Assembly: GCA_036245805.1 (NCBI GenBank)
Contig: BTRK01000003.1
Location: forward strand, 1,488,001 to 1,552,000
Reading direction: 5' to 3'
Source of the DNA: Pristionchus mayeri
Taxonomy: Eukaryota > Nematoda > Chromadorea > Rhabditida > Neodiplogasteridae
Length of the DNA: 64,000 nt
Under the pieces are notes generated by a model. The model worked only from the letters and a program-made list of their open reading frames with translations, searched no databases and had not been told where the DNA came from. Numbering within the stretch: the stretch's first letter is position 1; each line of letters starts with the position of its first letter. Shown here one piece after another: positions 1-10,700 of this stretch. The position numbers were made by a program, and so were the translations under genes.

Positions 1-839
1 TGCAAATTTACCATATGCTAATGGCATGCCCTGGTTTAGAGGGTCGGAATGGTATACATATCGCGCATGTTGGTAAAGGTTGAAGAGAAAATCGATAATT
101 GATTGTTGATCTGTGATCTATTTTAAAAATTATAGGCGGGCCGTCATTGTCCATGTCAAGACGCTTCGAATGATGTCCATATCAGCCATGTTAAGTCAGG
201 GGATATTAATTAATTAGATATTAATATTTAGTTGAATTCCTTTTTTTCGTCTGGGGCGAAGTGGCTAGTTGAGTGATTGACAGGTTTTGCGCGCCGGTCA
301 TTCGACTCTTCAGTTGAAAGCCGTGGTCTCATTAAAAACGCATACTATCTCGTTAATTATCCCCGATGAAATCACTGCCCGTAAGAACAGCAGAGAGCAT
401 GAAAAATGAAGAGGATTAGAGAATGGCCCCCTCTCGCTGGGATGAACCGCGATAGCCATCTCCGCGCAGGGTAGCATAGACAACGGGAAATGAAGAGAGT
501 ATAGAGATGAGTACAATCGGCTGATTCATGCTCTTGCCAACTAAGGATGCAAGGAAGATATATGGAATGAGACAACAGGTTTACATAAGCATGAAAACAT
601 GAAATGTAGTCATTAGTTAGTTTGTTCGACTTGTTCGCTCGTTGTTCTCCTACGGTTCCGCCCTACGGTAATATGCCCGGTTATGGTATCAGGGTTATGG
701 TAGGATATCTTTGATAAGAGTATTTCAAATTTGTGATTATTAGCGCCGATAGGCAAATACATTTGGCAGAATGCGGTCAATAATATTTAAAAAAGCGATT
801 TTCCTGCTTTTTGAAATTTTAAAATTTGAACTGAAAAAT

Positions 840-1008
840 TATACCTCAATACGGTATTTTTAGCCCAATCAAACAATCTTTTTTTCAATTTTCTGCAATA
901 ATGCATAATCTGGCTATATTTCGAAGAAAGATAGCCAGATTAGGAATTATGGAAGAAAATTGAAAAAAAGATTGTTTGGTTGGGATAAAAATGCTGTGTT
1001 GAGGTATA
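840..1008. repeat. Palindromic MITE-like hairpin in cdk-7 intron
   Basis: Two arms of about 80 nt are near-perfect reverse complements, with outer ends TATACCTCAATAC and a matching GAGGTATA on the right, around a short centre near 922. A terminal-inverted-repeat hairpin of this kind is typical of non-autonomous DNA transposons. No clear target duplication was seen. Confidence 0.7.
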
Positions 1009-1051
1009 ATAATACTACTAATTGCAAAATTAACAAACTGTAACGGCATAC

Positions 1052-2818
1052 TTTGACAGTTCCTCCTGCATTCATCAACAAGTTGTTGGGCTTGAGATCC
1101 CGATGAAGAATCCAATTGGCATGCAAGTACTGAAGAGAACTGATTGTTGATATGGCGAATTGTGAAAAACACATACAATACAATGCCAAATAAATTGCAT
1201 GTAATGCATTCACAAAAATTAATGGGTACCTCCAGTCCTTGTAATGTTTGAAGGGTGATATTCTTGACGTGTTGTGAGAGAAAAATGATACCCGTATCTT
1301 TGATTACGTTCTGCAATTTTGGTAATGTTGCAAGTGGTAATATTATAGGCCCTTGGGTTCGTAGTACTTATTTGTAAAAGGGGTTGGCTACGGCCCCCAG
1401 GAGCAAACATATTACCAATTTTGCAATAGTAATTACTGAGAGTTACGTTGCTCCCAGTGTTCATCCATCAGATGACAGCAAAGAGCAACGCATCCGTGCT
1501 TACCTCTAGGTCAGTTTCCATCAAATCCATGATCAAGTGTATGCTAGTCTTGTGTTCGAAGACGTCTCGCAACTGCAACGAATCCAGTTAAAGGAGGTGT
1601 AAAGGCAAACACGCGCCCGATTGGAATATGTTTCACCTAGGGACGCACTCTCTTCAAGTTGCGTGCTATCTCGCCCTCTTCCCTGAGTTTTCCCTGATCT
1701 GGCTCCCAGCCAACTAGCTATAACTCTGTTCGGAAGGGAGATATCACTATGCAAATTTCGGAGCTTCTTATCGTTGTGAAGCTCTAGGAAGTGCCTATGA
1801 TGGCTTCAAACATTGACTTTTGAGTTTACTCCTCCTTTAATAGCTGGAAAGGGACTCCAGTCCTTCTTCGATATTTGGCCCACCCCTCTCTACCTCTACC
1901 TCACTCATTTTCAGGTCATATCTCTCTCTAATTTTCAGTCTAACAACACGTCTGTTATATGGAGGGAATGATAAATGATATGGGGGAATGGGCCAAATAT
2001 CGAAGTGGCCGGGACTCAGTTCCCTCACTCCAATAATATTGTCATGGTGAATCTCCATCAGCAACTTGATCTCCCTCAGCGCAGTTCGATGGATGCCATC
2101 CTTCGCCTCGTGACGAGATCCCAATTTTATCTGATATATCTATTTTATACTCCAATTTTAATTTATATATATGTATATATATATATATACCAATTTTTAT
2201 ATATATATCATTTGGGTAGGTATTATATTTCTCTGGAAAAAATTATGTTTCACGTGCACTATATGCATGACCTATACATATTGTGTACATGAAACATATC
2301 TGATAATGATTCGAAAGATGCCCAATTACGGACAATTCCGTAACCCTAGTGTAGGGATGGCTTCGCAAGAAACGATCTCTTCATTCTGCACACTCTCTCA
2401 CCGGGCAGATTAGTTTGAGAGTGTGTAGAATGAAGTCATGTCTGGTTATTCCATCCCAATTCGAGAGATGGATAATGAATGACCTACCTTCTTGATGGCG
2501 ACGAACTGGCCTGTCCTCAGATCTTTTCCTTTGTAGACATTCGCGAACTGGAATAGACCATTTTAGTGGAGGGGAAAGGGGGCATAGAGTTCCCCTTATT
2601 GAGCGCTATTAGGCCATTATGGACAATTTGTTGGGCATGTTTCTTGCGCGCTATGCATGTGAACTATTTAGTGCATAAGAAAAACACCAAAACACATGAA
2701 AATCATTCAAAATATGTCCGAACGCCCAAAAGGGGAACCCTTGTGGGGCAAGAGAACCAACCTGGCCCGTTCCCAAATATCCTATTTTCTCGTATCGCTT
2801 TCCTTGCACTGTTGTCAT
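1052..2818 (-). CDS. cdk-7: CDK7 homologue, CDK-activating kinase / TFIIH kinase (5' part only)
   Basis: CDK7 phosphorylates the T-loop of cell-cycle CDKs and, within TFIIH, the C-terminal domain of RNA polymerase II. Six exons read on the minus strand and join in phase: 2762-2818, 2488-2547, 2029-2130, 1504-1572, 1230-1310, 1052-1129, giving 149 codons. Visible are the glycine loop GTGQFANVY (residues 17-24), the VAIKK lysine (about residue 38), the CDK7-type helix HRTALREIK, the hinge-proximal METDLE and the catalytic HRDLKPNN (about 132-139). The ATG follows TTTCCCAG directly, which fits an SL trans-splice site. The activation segment and C-lobe were not found between 1 and 1051, so the gene probably continues beyond the left edge. 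Intron 3 carries two MITEs and the intron after exon 6 a palindrome. Identity rests on the [13 protein letters not shown] and ETDLE stretches typical of CDK7 and not of other CDKs. Confidence 0.9.
1588..1840. mobile_element. TTAA-flanked MITE, copy 1
   Basis: An approximately 245-bp element flanked on both sides by TTAA, with inverted ends AGGAGG(T/A)GTAAA and TTTACTCCTCCT. A second copy at 15947-16199 is highly similar along its whole length. Exact TTAA flanks in both copies point to a piggyBac- or Kolobok-type target duplication; which superfamily is not decided. It lies in a cdk-7 intron and is followed within 20 bp by a second, different palindromic element, as in copy 2. Confidence 0.8.
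1855..2022. repeat. Palindromic element, TTCGATATTTGGCC family, copy 1
   Basis: Ends CTTCTTCGATATTTGGCC and GGCCAAATATCGAAG form inverted repeats around a pyrimidine-rich to purine-rich centre. Related copies lie at 16201-16370 and 57933-58086. The right end abuts the CDK7 exon at 2029. Confidence 0.65.
2374..2438. repeat. GAGA-type hairpin
   Basis: CTTCATTCTGCACACTCTCTC is mirrored by GAGAGTGTGTAGAATGAAG (imperfect hairpin). It belongs to a loose family of hairpins with CTCTCTCGC-type stems found throughout the window. Confidence 0.5.
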
Positions 2819-3734
2819 CTGGGAAATGATAATTATGGATATTGAATTAGATATAAGGTATACTCATAGGGCATGGTGGACCAGTGTGACTCGAAGACCA
2901 TTCGGGATGGTCAATAACAGCTTCGAATCACAATAACTCACAACAACATGGATCAACGAGATGAACATTGTGAATCCATCGTGAATGGAGAGAAAAAAGG
3001 AAAGAAATTAGGTCCCAGGTGGAGAGGGGAGGAGGGAGAGGAAGGGCAGAGGGCGAAGCAAGACCAGGGGTCATAAGAAATGCGTCAAAAATACCTAGCC
3101 TACCTTTCACAATTCCTATTTCTACTGGTGCCTCTGTGGATATGACCCAATACGTGGCCGTCTCTTCATTTTCCTCACTCTCTCGTAGCTCTGCCGGCCG
3201 GCAGAGTGTGTCGAATGACGAGACGATTAGCCGAATTATGAACTTTGTTCAGTATTGGGGGACGGAAAGAATATATACGAATATTTTCGAATGCAATCGA
3301 TGCATAAAATGGACAGGGAAGGATGGATCAGCGAGAACAAGAGAAGACCTGGCGCTGCGGAGGGGAAAGGAAGGAGATAGGGGAAGATAGAGTGAGGAGA
3401 GGAATGGGAGGATAACGGAGGAGAGGGATTAGGAGACAGGTGTTCTGTTTGAAAAGGTCGCAATAAAAGACGCCATAACATCTCCATCCTAACAAAGGAG
3501 TGGCACCCAAGACCATGAGTTGGGCATCTCTTCTCGCAACCCTATGTATTTACTAATGTTGGCTGAGTAAATGTCCAAAATATTTCCAGGTATCCAATTT
3601 CCAATTGTTGCCCAATTCTGCTTCTCTAAACAGTCCTGTATTGTAATTGGTTCACATTCTGATCGCGTGTGATACAGCGATAAGATCAAAACATGTTCGC
3701 GAATGGTTTATTCATTGGGATATTTCTTCACTGG
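2819..3734. other. Intergenic, no gene recognised
   Basis: This is the 5' flank of cdk-7 on the minus strand. It holds purine-rich runs at 3010-3060 and 3355-3430 and a broken palindrome around GCCGGCCGGC near 3195. Short open frames overlap on both strands without recognisable motifs or splice-consistent neighbours. Confidence 0.5.
3707..3712 (-). promoter_or_regulatory. Possible poly(A) signal for the cathepsin B gene
   Basis: AATAAA on the minus strand, about 300 nt beyond the stop codon and downstream of the duplicated tail. No cleavage evidence is available. Confidence 0.3.
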
Positions 3735-3812
3735 GTAGGATGAGAACTATGACGTCGTGTCGCTTTTGGTATATCAAAGGCGGCATTACGTCATAGTTCT
3801 CATCCGACCTAG
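3735..3812. repeat. CRE-palindrome MITE, copy 1
   Basis: A roughly 78-bp hairpin with ends GGATGAGAACTATGACGTC and the reverse complement, around a short spacer containing TATATCAAAGG. It is one of seven related copies in the window. Most arms carry the cAMP-response-type octamer TGACGTCA. TA next to GGTCGGATGAG suggests a TA target site. Confidence 0.75.
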
Positions 3813-3826
3813 TGCCTGTAATTCCT

Positions 3827-3884
3827 CTACTTAGGGAGACCGGCGACCATGGCGTCCTCGAATCCGCACTCGTTCTTTTCGGTA
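3827..3884 (-). pseudogene. Duplicated C-terminal tail of cathepsin B
   Basis: On the minus strand this reads [18 protein letters not shown] followed by TAG, nearly the same as the real end of the adjacent gene ([17 protein letters not shown], stop at 4007-4009). Upstream codons (NSW motif and beyond) are absent and no acceptor lines up. It is best read as a remnant of a local duplication lying in the 3' region of the gene. A flanking motif GTGTGATACAGCGATA also occurs twice (3668 and 3903), supporting a tandem duplication. Confidence 0.75.
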
Positions 3885-4006
3885 GTTCCGATTCTATCAA
3901 CGTGTGATACAGCGATAGGATATGACATCTTTTTAGACATGCATCCTTTTATCGGGCAAATAATAATATTGGCAACTTTTCCCCTCCTCTTCGGAGGTGA
4001 TTCTGT

Positions 4007-5977
4007 CTATTTGGGCAGACCGGCGACCATCGCTTCTTCGAACCCGCACTCGTTCGTGCCTCTGATGATGCGGAAGAGTCCCTTCTCTCCCCAGTCCATA
4101 TTCCACGAATTGACTGCGAGCCAATAGGGAGTAGTCCCCTGAAATATATGTGTTAGTGATGGCAAAACGGCGCGTGCTCTCCTCGTTTCACACGCTCTCT
4201 CGTCGGTCAGACAGAGCGAGAGAGAGTGTGAAACGAGGAGAGTGCGCGCCGATTTGGCATCACTAATATGTGTTATGTATTTTATCTACACATGGCGAAA
4301 AAAAAAATTTAATTTATTAAAAAAATTTTTTTAAAAAACAAATTTAATTTTGTGTTGTGGTTTCCTCATACTGAGGAAAAATAGCAATAGTGTGGAAAGA
4401 GAGTGCAATAGAAAATGGGGTCGACCGACCTCGACTCCCCAGCCAATCACCTTGACCGCGTGTCCGCCGATGTGCCTACCAGCGTGGTGCTGGAAATATA
4501 TTTATTATTCTAAAAAGCTATCGGAAATCCCCCACCCCACAAGCTCGCCTGGGCGAAAATACTACCTACCCTCCTCATCACGTCACTCCAGTTCCATGAA
4601 AGTTTTGGTGAACAAATACTGAGAATAAGAATAAGAAATCCTCGACTGGCTCCTTGTTCGAATCCACGTTTCTCCAAGTGCAAATGGGCTCTTAACTCAC
4701 TACATAGATTCCTCCATAGTACTGCTCGAAGTCCTCATACAAATCGAATCCCGCCTCTACGGGTCCATTCAACATGATCTCAGTTTGGATGTCGGTCACC
4801 GACTTGCTCAGGCCGTACGCTGATTTTCCTGCAAGCCATCGACGTGCCGTTGACTAGAAGTGTTGACGTTTTTTTGACGTGCGGGTCACATTATGGGGTG
4901 GTGCTATCACCCATACCTATCATCACATGATGTCGAGATCTCCCAAACTTTTTGTGAATTTAGTAGGAATGAATGTGTGCCCAAATAACGGATGCTCTGA
5001 TGGCCAAAAATAATAGCGTGCAATAGCGCATTAAAGTGCATACCGTAGTGCTTGTCTTGTGAGTAGGTCAGAGGGTAGCCAGTCTGGCAAGTCTGCAAGT
5101 GAAAATGTCAATTCGAGAAGTGGGATATACTACATTGAATGCTCGTAAGCTCGTTCCTCCCGCCGTTGAACTTTGATCAATGCGGCGGGGTCAGTGCCCA
5201 CTAATAGAAAAACATGTGGCCGTATTTATTTTATCTTCCTAGAGCATAGTAAAAGCAATCCATCTTCGTTTTCAGCAGTGATAGATTAGGGGAAATAAGG
5301 AGGCTCAGGAAATACTCTTGCAAGGCGCCGCAAATGACTAATTGCGAATTTTCTACACAAAATGAGAGGATCGCTCGAATTTCTGCTCACCTTCGTGCAT
5401 TCTGGCGTGCGATCATACGGGATATCGTCGCACTGAATGTAGCCGGTGCCGTTGTTGTGATGCTCGCAGGGAGGGAAGGGATACGGCATGCAGCCTTGCT
5501 GAAGATTATCCCTCTATCTCTACCATGCTATCATCATAGTGTCATGGCAAGACGAGATGAGGTAGCGAGCTCGCTACTCTTCCCCCTCCATTGATCGCGA
5601 CAGAAGGGGAGGAAGGCAAGTAACGAGCTCTCTACCTTTCTTCATATTTCCAACCCTACTCTGACTAGTCAGCTGAGCACCTGATTGTAATCACAGTACC
5701 CTAGTCTATGCTCAGCTGGGTACCTGCGCCTCGTAGTTCGATCCGGTGACGAGACCATTGGAGACCCAGAACTTCATCGCCTTCAGAGGATCTCCACCAA
5801 GGCATCTACAGGTAAAGGCACATTCCGTCTTCGATTCAGGGCTCGCGGGAGCGCCCCTCACTTACCCCAATTCACACGATTTTCCGCTGCACGAGAGTAG
5901 ATCATCGGCAGAGATGTTGTACTGCTGGCTGCCTCCCGTTGAGATGCAGATGCGATCGGAGATGACCTCGGCTGTGC
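4007..5977 (-). CDS. Cathepsin B-like cysteine protease, 5' exon(s) with catalytic Cys not found
   Basis: Papain-family (C1A) protease of the cathepsin B group, normally a lysosomal or secreted gut enzyme. Seven exons join in phase: 5866-5977, 5724-5805, 5391-5498, 5044-5092, 4701-4828, 4430-4489, 4007-4138, giving about 222 residues. Seen in order: SDRICI and [20 protein letters not shown], the occluding-loop signature [32 protein letters not shown], catalytic His in [11 protein letters not shown], catalytic Asn in [12 protein letters not shown], and terminal VAGLPK with TAG. The first exon begins exactly one residue after where CGSCWAF would end. No exon with signal peptide, propeptide or the active-site Cys was found in 5978-7729. 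The gene is therefore decapitated, has a distant or diverged first exon, or is a recent pseudogene whose remaining frame is still open. Confidence 0.88.
4154..4265. mobile_element. hAT-like palindromic MITE, copy 1 (TAGTGATG ends)
   Basis: A 112-bp near-perfect palindrome running from TAGTGATGGCAAA to TTTGGCATCACTA. It is flanked by a perfect 8-bp direct repeat ATATGTGT on both sides, a target duplication. The 5'-TAGTG end and 8-bp duplication match the hAT superfamily pattern. It lies in the last intron of the cathepsin B gene. Confidence 0.85.
5325..5362 (-). repeat. Dispersed ~50-nt repeat (AATTAGTCGTTGCG family)
   Basis: Minus-strand copy with core GCGAATTAGTC-like spacing, the upstream TTTTGTGTAGAAAATTCGC and the downstream CTTGCAAGAG. 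It lies just inside the intron after cathepsin B exon 5391-5498. Thirteen copies were counted in the window. Confidence 0.6.
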
Positions 5978-7729
5978 CTAAATAAGAACAGAACTCGCTG
6001 GAAAATACTGTACAGTAGACGCTCAAGAACATGTGAGTGGGAGAAGGTTGAGCGATGATCTTTCTATTACTGTCTGGTAATTATTTATGATATTTTTCTC
6101 TTTTCCGTCATTGTGCCACGAGCAGCTAACAACAGTTCCTCACCCACTCCGTCCTCTCCTCCTCCACGCCGGAGGCAGCAGGTGAAGTAGGGTTGCAGAA
6201 GTGGTACAAGCACAGAAGAAGATGACATGAAATGATTTCTTCTGTTTCTGTTTCTTTTAATCTTTCAAAACCAAAAAAGAAAACTGTCAAAAATTGGGTA
6301 TGCTACGGTTACAGAAGGGATTCAGATTTGTAAAAGAACGCTGGCAAACAACTTCCAAACAAATCAAAAATGAAAATTTGCAATAGCCAGGTGACTAGCA
6401 GTTACAGCGGGGATTGATGTGTTAAAGAAGAGGATGTGCAGTGATTCGGGATTCGGACAATGGTGTTTACAAATCTTTTTTATTATTCGTCAGATGAACG
6501 AACGAAGATGAAAAAAAATAAATTTGGGAAATAACAGATGCGCTTTTGTTACAGATTTGATAGAAAGTCGGACAGATCAACGTGGAATGACGTCACGCTT
6601 GTGATCATGCTAAGCACAAATTAATATAAAATTGTTAATTAGAAAAAAATTCGATAACATGGTTCGTTGAGGTTGCAAAGTGTGTTAAAATTGAGAAGCG
6701 AACAGTGTGCAATGATTCCTTCTTCGATTTTGTTTTAATCAAAACAACTTTTGTCAATTGCACCCTCCATCCGGTGCGCCCAACATACTGGCCACCTCGC
6801 CCAACTCGGCTTTTAGTTAAATCGGAGGATCAGAGGTACGGTGAATCGATCGATAACGAGGGGAATTTGGTAGGTCTATAGGTAATGCAGAAGGTGAAAT
6901 TTAAAGTAGAATCAAAGCTTGGATTTGAGAGACCCTTTGCATTTTTGTATGATTATTCAACGTTCTCCGTTTTTTTCCACCCTCTTTCTACTCGATTTGT
7001 CATCTATCGCGAATTCAATTCCTCTCTCATTCGTTCCTCCTATTTTCACTACTATTATTCTCAGATTGTGTAACAACCTGAATATCCACAGAGACATTAG
7101 TGGAGTGTTTATGAGTATTATTACTGTGCATGCATATTTATCCTTCGCAGAAGTGCTCCATTCTTTGTATGCATGTTACTCTTGGAAATAAATAAAGTTA
7201 GTTGTTGGTTGTTCGCGTTGTTTTTGTTATTCGTTTGAACGGAAAGGAACGGGGCACGAGTGTGTTGTCCGGAAAGAGTGTTCGTCTCTACTAAGGATAT
7301 CAGACTTATCTTCCCTCTTTTCGTACTTGTTCTCTCCTACTTTTCCTCTGTGTTCCCCACTAGTGATGCCAAATCGGCGCGCGCTCTCCTCGTTTCACAC
7401 GCTCTCTCGCTCTGTCTGACCGGTGAGAGAGCGTGTGAATCGAGGAGAGCGCGCGCCGATTTGACATCACTATTCTCCACGTAAACTGGTGGCTTTGCAC
7501 AGAATACTAGTATGACTCTCTTATATGTGCATGATCTTTCTCTCTCTTTCTCTAACATCTGAGAGGGTGTGAAGAGGAGAGTAAGAACATTCTCTTTGCA
7601 CAGACAGACCTGGTTCATTCCATTCCTCCTCTCTTTCTTATCTAATCACTCCGCGCGCTGGTTTACCATCAATCTTCATTCGTCCCCTGGCAGATTTCGT
7701 TTTCATCCATTCGACTCGTCTTTCGCTCC
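5978..7729. other. Intergenic between cathepsin B and TPK, divergent promoters expected
   Basis: Head-to-head interval. 6180-6740 contains weakly repeated T-rich segments each with a 'GTTACAG' motif (6310, 6402, 6550). AAATAAAGTTAGTTGT occurs at 7188 and again at 7789. No reading frame with cysteine-protease motifs was seen on the minus strand, so the missing cathepsin exon is not here. Confidence 0.5.
7361..7472. mobile_element. hAT-like palindromic MITE, copy 2
   Basis: 112-bp palindrome with TAGTGATGCC and GACATCACTA ends and the stem CGCGCGCTCTCCTCG. Flanks TTCCCCAC and TTCTCCAC match at 7 of 8 bases, a slightly decayed 8-bp target duplication. Same family as 4154-4265 and 41340-41451. 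Confidence 0.85.
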
Positions 7730-10700
7730 ATGTCGACTGCACTCCGGCCGACAGATTGCCTCGGCGAGTTTGACCTACCAGTACGTAAATAAAGTTAGTT
7801 GTCGGTTTATTTTGAAGTATCATTGGCGCGTTTTTAGCTCCTTTTCGCTCCTTTCATCTTTTTTGATAGGAAATAGTCCTCGTATAGCAGGAAAGTGAGA
7901 GAAGAGAGAGTTGGTGCTAGAGGGAAGGGGAACGCTAGTGGATTTTGGAAAGCGAGAGAAATAGAGAGCTGTAGCGCTTGGACAGCAGGAAAGTGAGAGA
8001 AGACGAGAGAAGACGAGAGCAATGCTAGAGGGAGTCAGTGATGTGTCGGCAGTGTTATTGATGTTCTCCATACTCTTTTACTTTCCTGCACCTTCTGGCC
8101 GGTTCTCGTTACGGGATTCACTCACTACACTATTAGACAGAGCAAGGGAGACATTACAGAGTAGTGAATCCTTAGAGACCTAAACGAGAAGGGACCTGAA
8201 TGGGGAAACTTTATTAGTGATCTCTCACCTGTCTGACATGCGAAGGATCCCTAGGGAGAACTAGAGTTCGAGAAACGATACCACGCTCTCTTCATACTAC
8301 ACACTCTCTCGCCGATCGATCGGTATAGAGAGCGTGCAGAATGAAGAGAGCGTGGTATCGTACTCTAGGGAGAACTCATAATGGAGATAAGCCATCCCTA
8401 GAAGCAATTAGTTCTTGCAGCCCCCCACTCCTCTCCTACCTGCTGCTTCTGGCTGAATGGGGCACCCACGTCAGAACGACCACTCTGGCGATCATTGTGG
8501 AATTCGGCGACGCTGAGGTGGGCTCACTAGCAAGCCCACGATACTCAGGAAGGATACTGTAGGCTACGGTAACCTTTGGGGAGACAAGTTTAGTAGTTGA
8601 GAGAGGTGGAGAGGAGAAGGCCCCTGTGCATAGCAGATGCAATGTAGACGAAAATTATGCCTGCTCCTTTCATTTCGCGTGCTCTCTCGCTCTTCACCGG
8701 TAACGAGAAATAGTGTGAAATTTAGAGTCAAAGAAAGTGAGAGAGTATAGGATATGAAGAGAGTCAGAGAAAGCGAGTTAACATGGAAATTGGTGAAAAT
8801 CAGACAATTTCAGGGCGTGCACGGACGGCGGCGCCAACCTCATCGTCGACCGAGTCAGGTACTTGTTGTTGTTTTGATCTTGTGGTTGTTATTGTTAGTG
8901 TTATGACCTCTGCCCTCAGGGCATCCGAGCTGCTGGCGCCCTCGCTCATCAGCGGGGACATGGACTCGATCTCGCCTGAGGCTATGCTGTTCTTCGGCGG
9001 TCGTAGTGATTGTGAGATACTGAACACGCCTGATCAGGTGAGATTTGGTATTGTAAATGCTTAACTTTGACCGTTTTTATTATCTTTGATGGACATTTTT
9101 TTTACTGAGAGCGTACGGAATCCTGCTGAGGCAGATTTATACAGAGCAGAATAGTGAGAGAAAATGGAAGGAAGAACTCTAACCTTTACAGGACAAAACC
9201 GATCTGACCAAGTGTCTCGAGTTGGTTGCTGAGAGGGTGGAAAGGGTGAGTTGATTCACTGTATGCAGAGCGTTGTATCGTTGTTCAAGCGTTGTACTGT
9301 CAATGAGAAAATGATAAATGAGAGAAACAAATGTTCTCAACAGTATTGAAAGAGTAGAGAAATGTCAGAGAAATATTTGATCTCTTCCAGTTGGCCTCTG
9401 CTCCAGCGCACGTGCTCATACTCGGCGGGCTGTCCGGTAGGTCATCCTTCTGATTTGCTCTTGTAGAGCACTCTCCATTCAATTAAGGAATGTGAGAGAA
9501 AGAGGTGGACACTAAAACAAATGCGAGATATTAGATTTTTATCACTTTTGGTTCGAATGATTGCCACCTCAAATAGGATCAGCTTACATCCTAGGCGTGA
9601 AACACCAAAGAACCTTCTAAACGAACGTCGAAGGTTACAATGTACATAGCAAGGCTTTTTAAATATCTTTGATCTTTGAACTATGCTCAAGATCTGAGGG
9701 AGCGCATGTTGAATGTAAAGAAAACGAGCAGGCCACCTGACCAATTTTGAGATGCTTGATTTTTTCATTCCCTCACCATGTGTCGCTCGATTGTCTGCAC
9801 CAATCGAATTAGCTTACATCCTAGGCATGAAACACTAATGAAACTGGTAATTCTGATTGTCCTGGATATTTTCATCTTTTTCAATGTCACCTGAAACTCA
9901 TCCAGTTTTCTGAGCAAAACAATGGTTGAGAAACTCCTCCGAGCAGAATAATGGGAGACACATCATCTAGAACACACTATCTGAGAAAATCAACATATTT
10001 CTTCAGCGACTTGGCACTGGCCGAAATTTCGAATTCCTACTAACTTCGCCTATAGGGAGTACTCATTGAGGAAAACATACGAGCATCGCCAAAATGTTGA
10101 TCCGCATTCGCGCGCGCGGCGGCGCGGGTGTTGAAACAAACTACAGTAATCCTTGAAAATTTGTATATCGACTCCAATGACTGCGGCGGTAGGGGGAATG
10201 GGTCGGCGGGCAAATTCTAAGACTTTTTTACTCTTGGGAATTTTTCGATCAGATTCCATCTAACGCCGGAAATCGATAAAATCATTTTTTCTTCCGACAT
10301 GTATGCAATTCCCCGAAAATTTTTCAAGAACCTCCACACTTTTTATTGTCGTTTCCGCTTCTACATGCACTAATACGTATTTCATTAGAATATTATAATT
10401 TTAAAAAATATGTATTTCGATAAAAATGCGGAAGAGGTGACCAACTTGAATTGTGGTGAAGAAATTACGGTAACCGCTTTTTCCGAATTTGTGAATTTAC
10501 CACAAAATCACTTAAATTCTGCGTCATCATGAACTATTTGACATCGGCGACACTATTGGAGCATAAACTAAAGGGTTTCATTGAAAATTAACGAATTTTG
10601 GAAAAAGCGGTTACCGTAATTTTTGCACCACAATTCAAGTTGGTCACCTTATTCCGCATTTTATCGAAATACATATTTTTTAAAAATTATTATATTCTAA

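Noticed and set aside
1..300. Further cdk-7 exons at the left edge
   Set aside because: No LADFGLA-like activation-segment text or in-phase acceptor was found on the minus strand in 1-1051.
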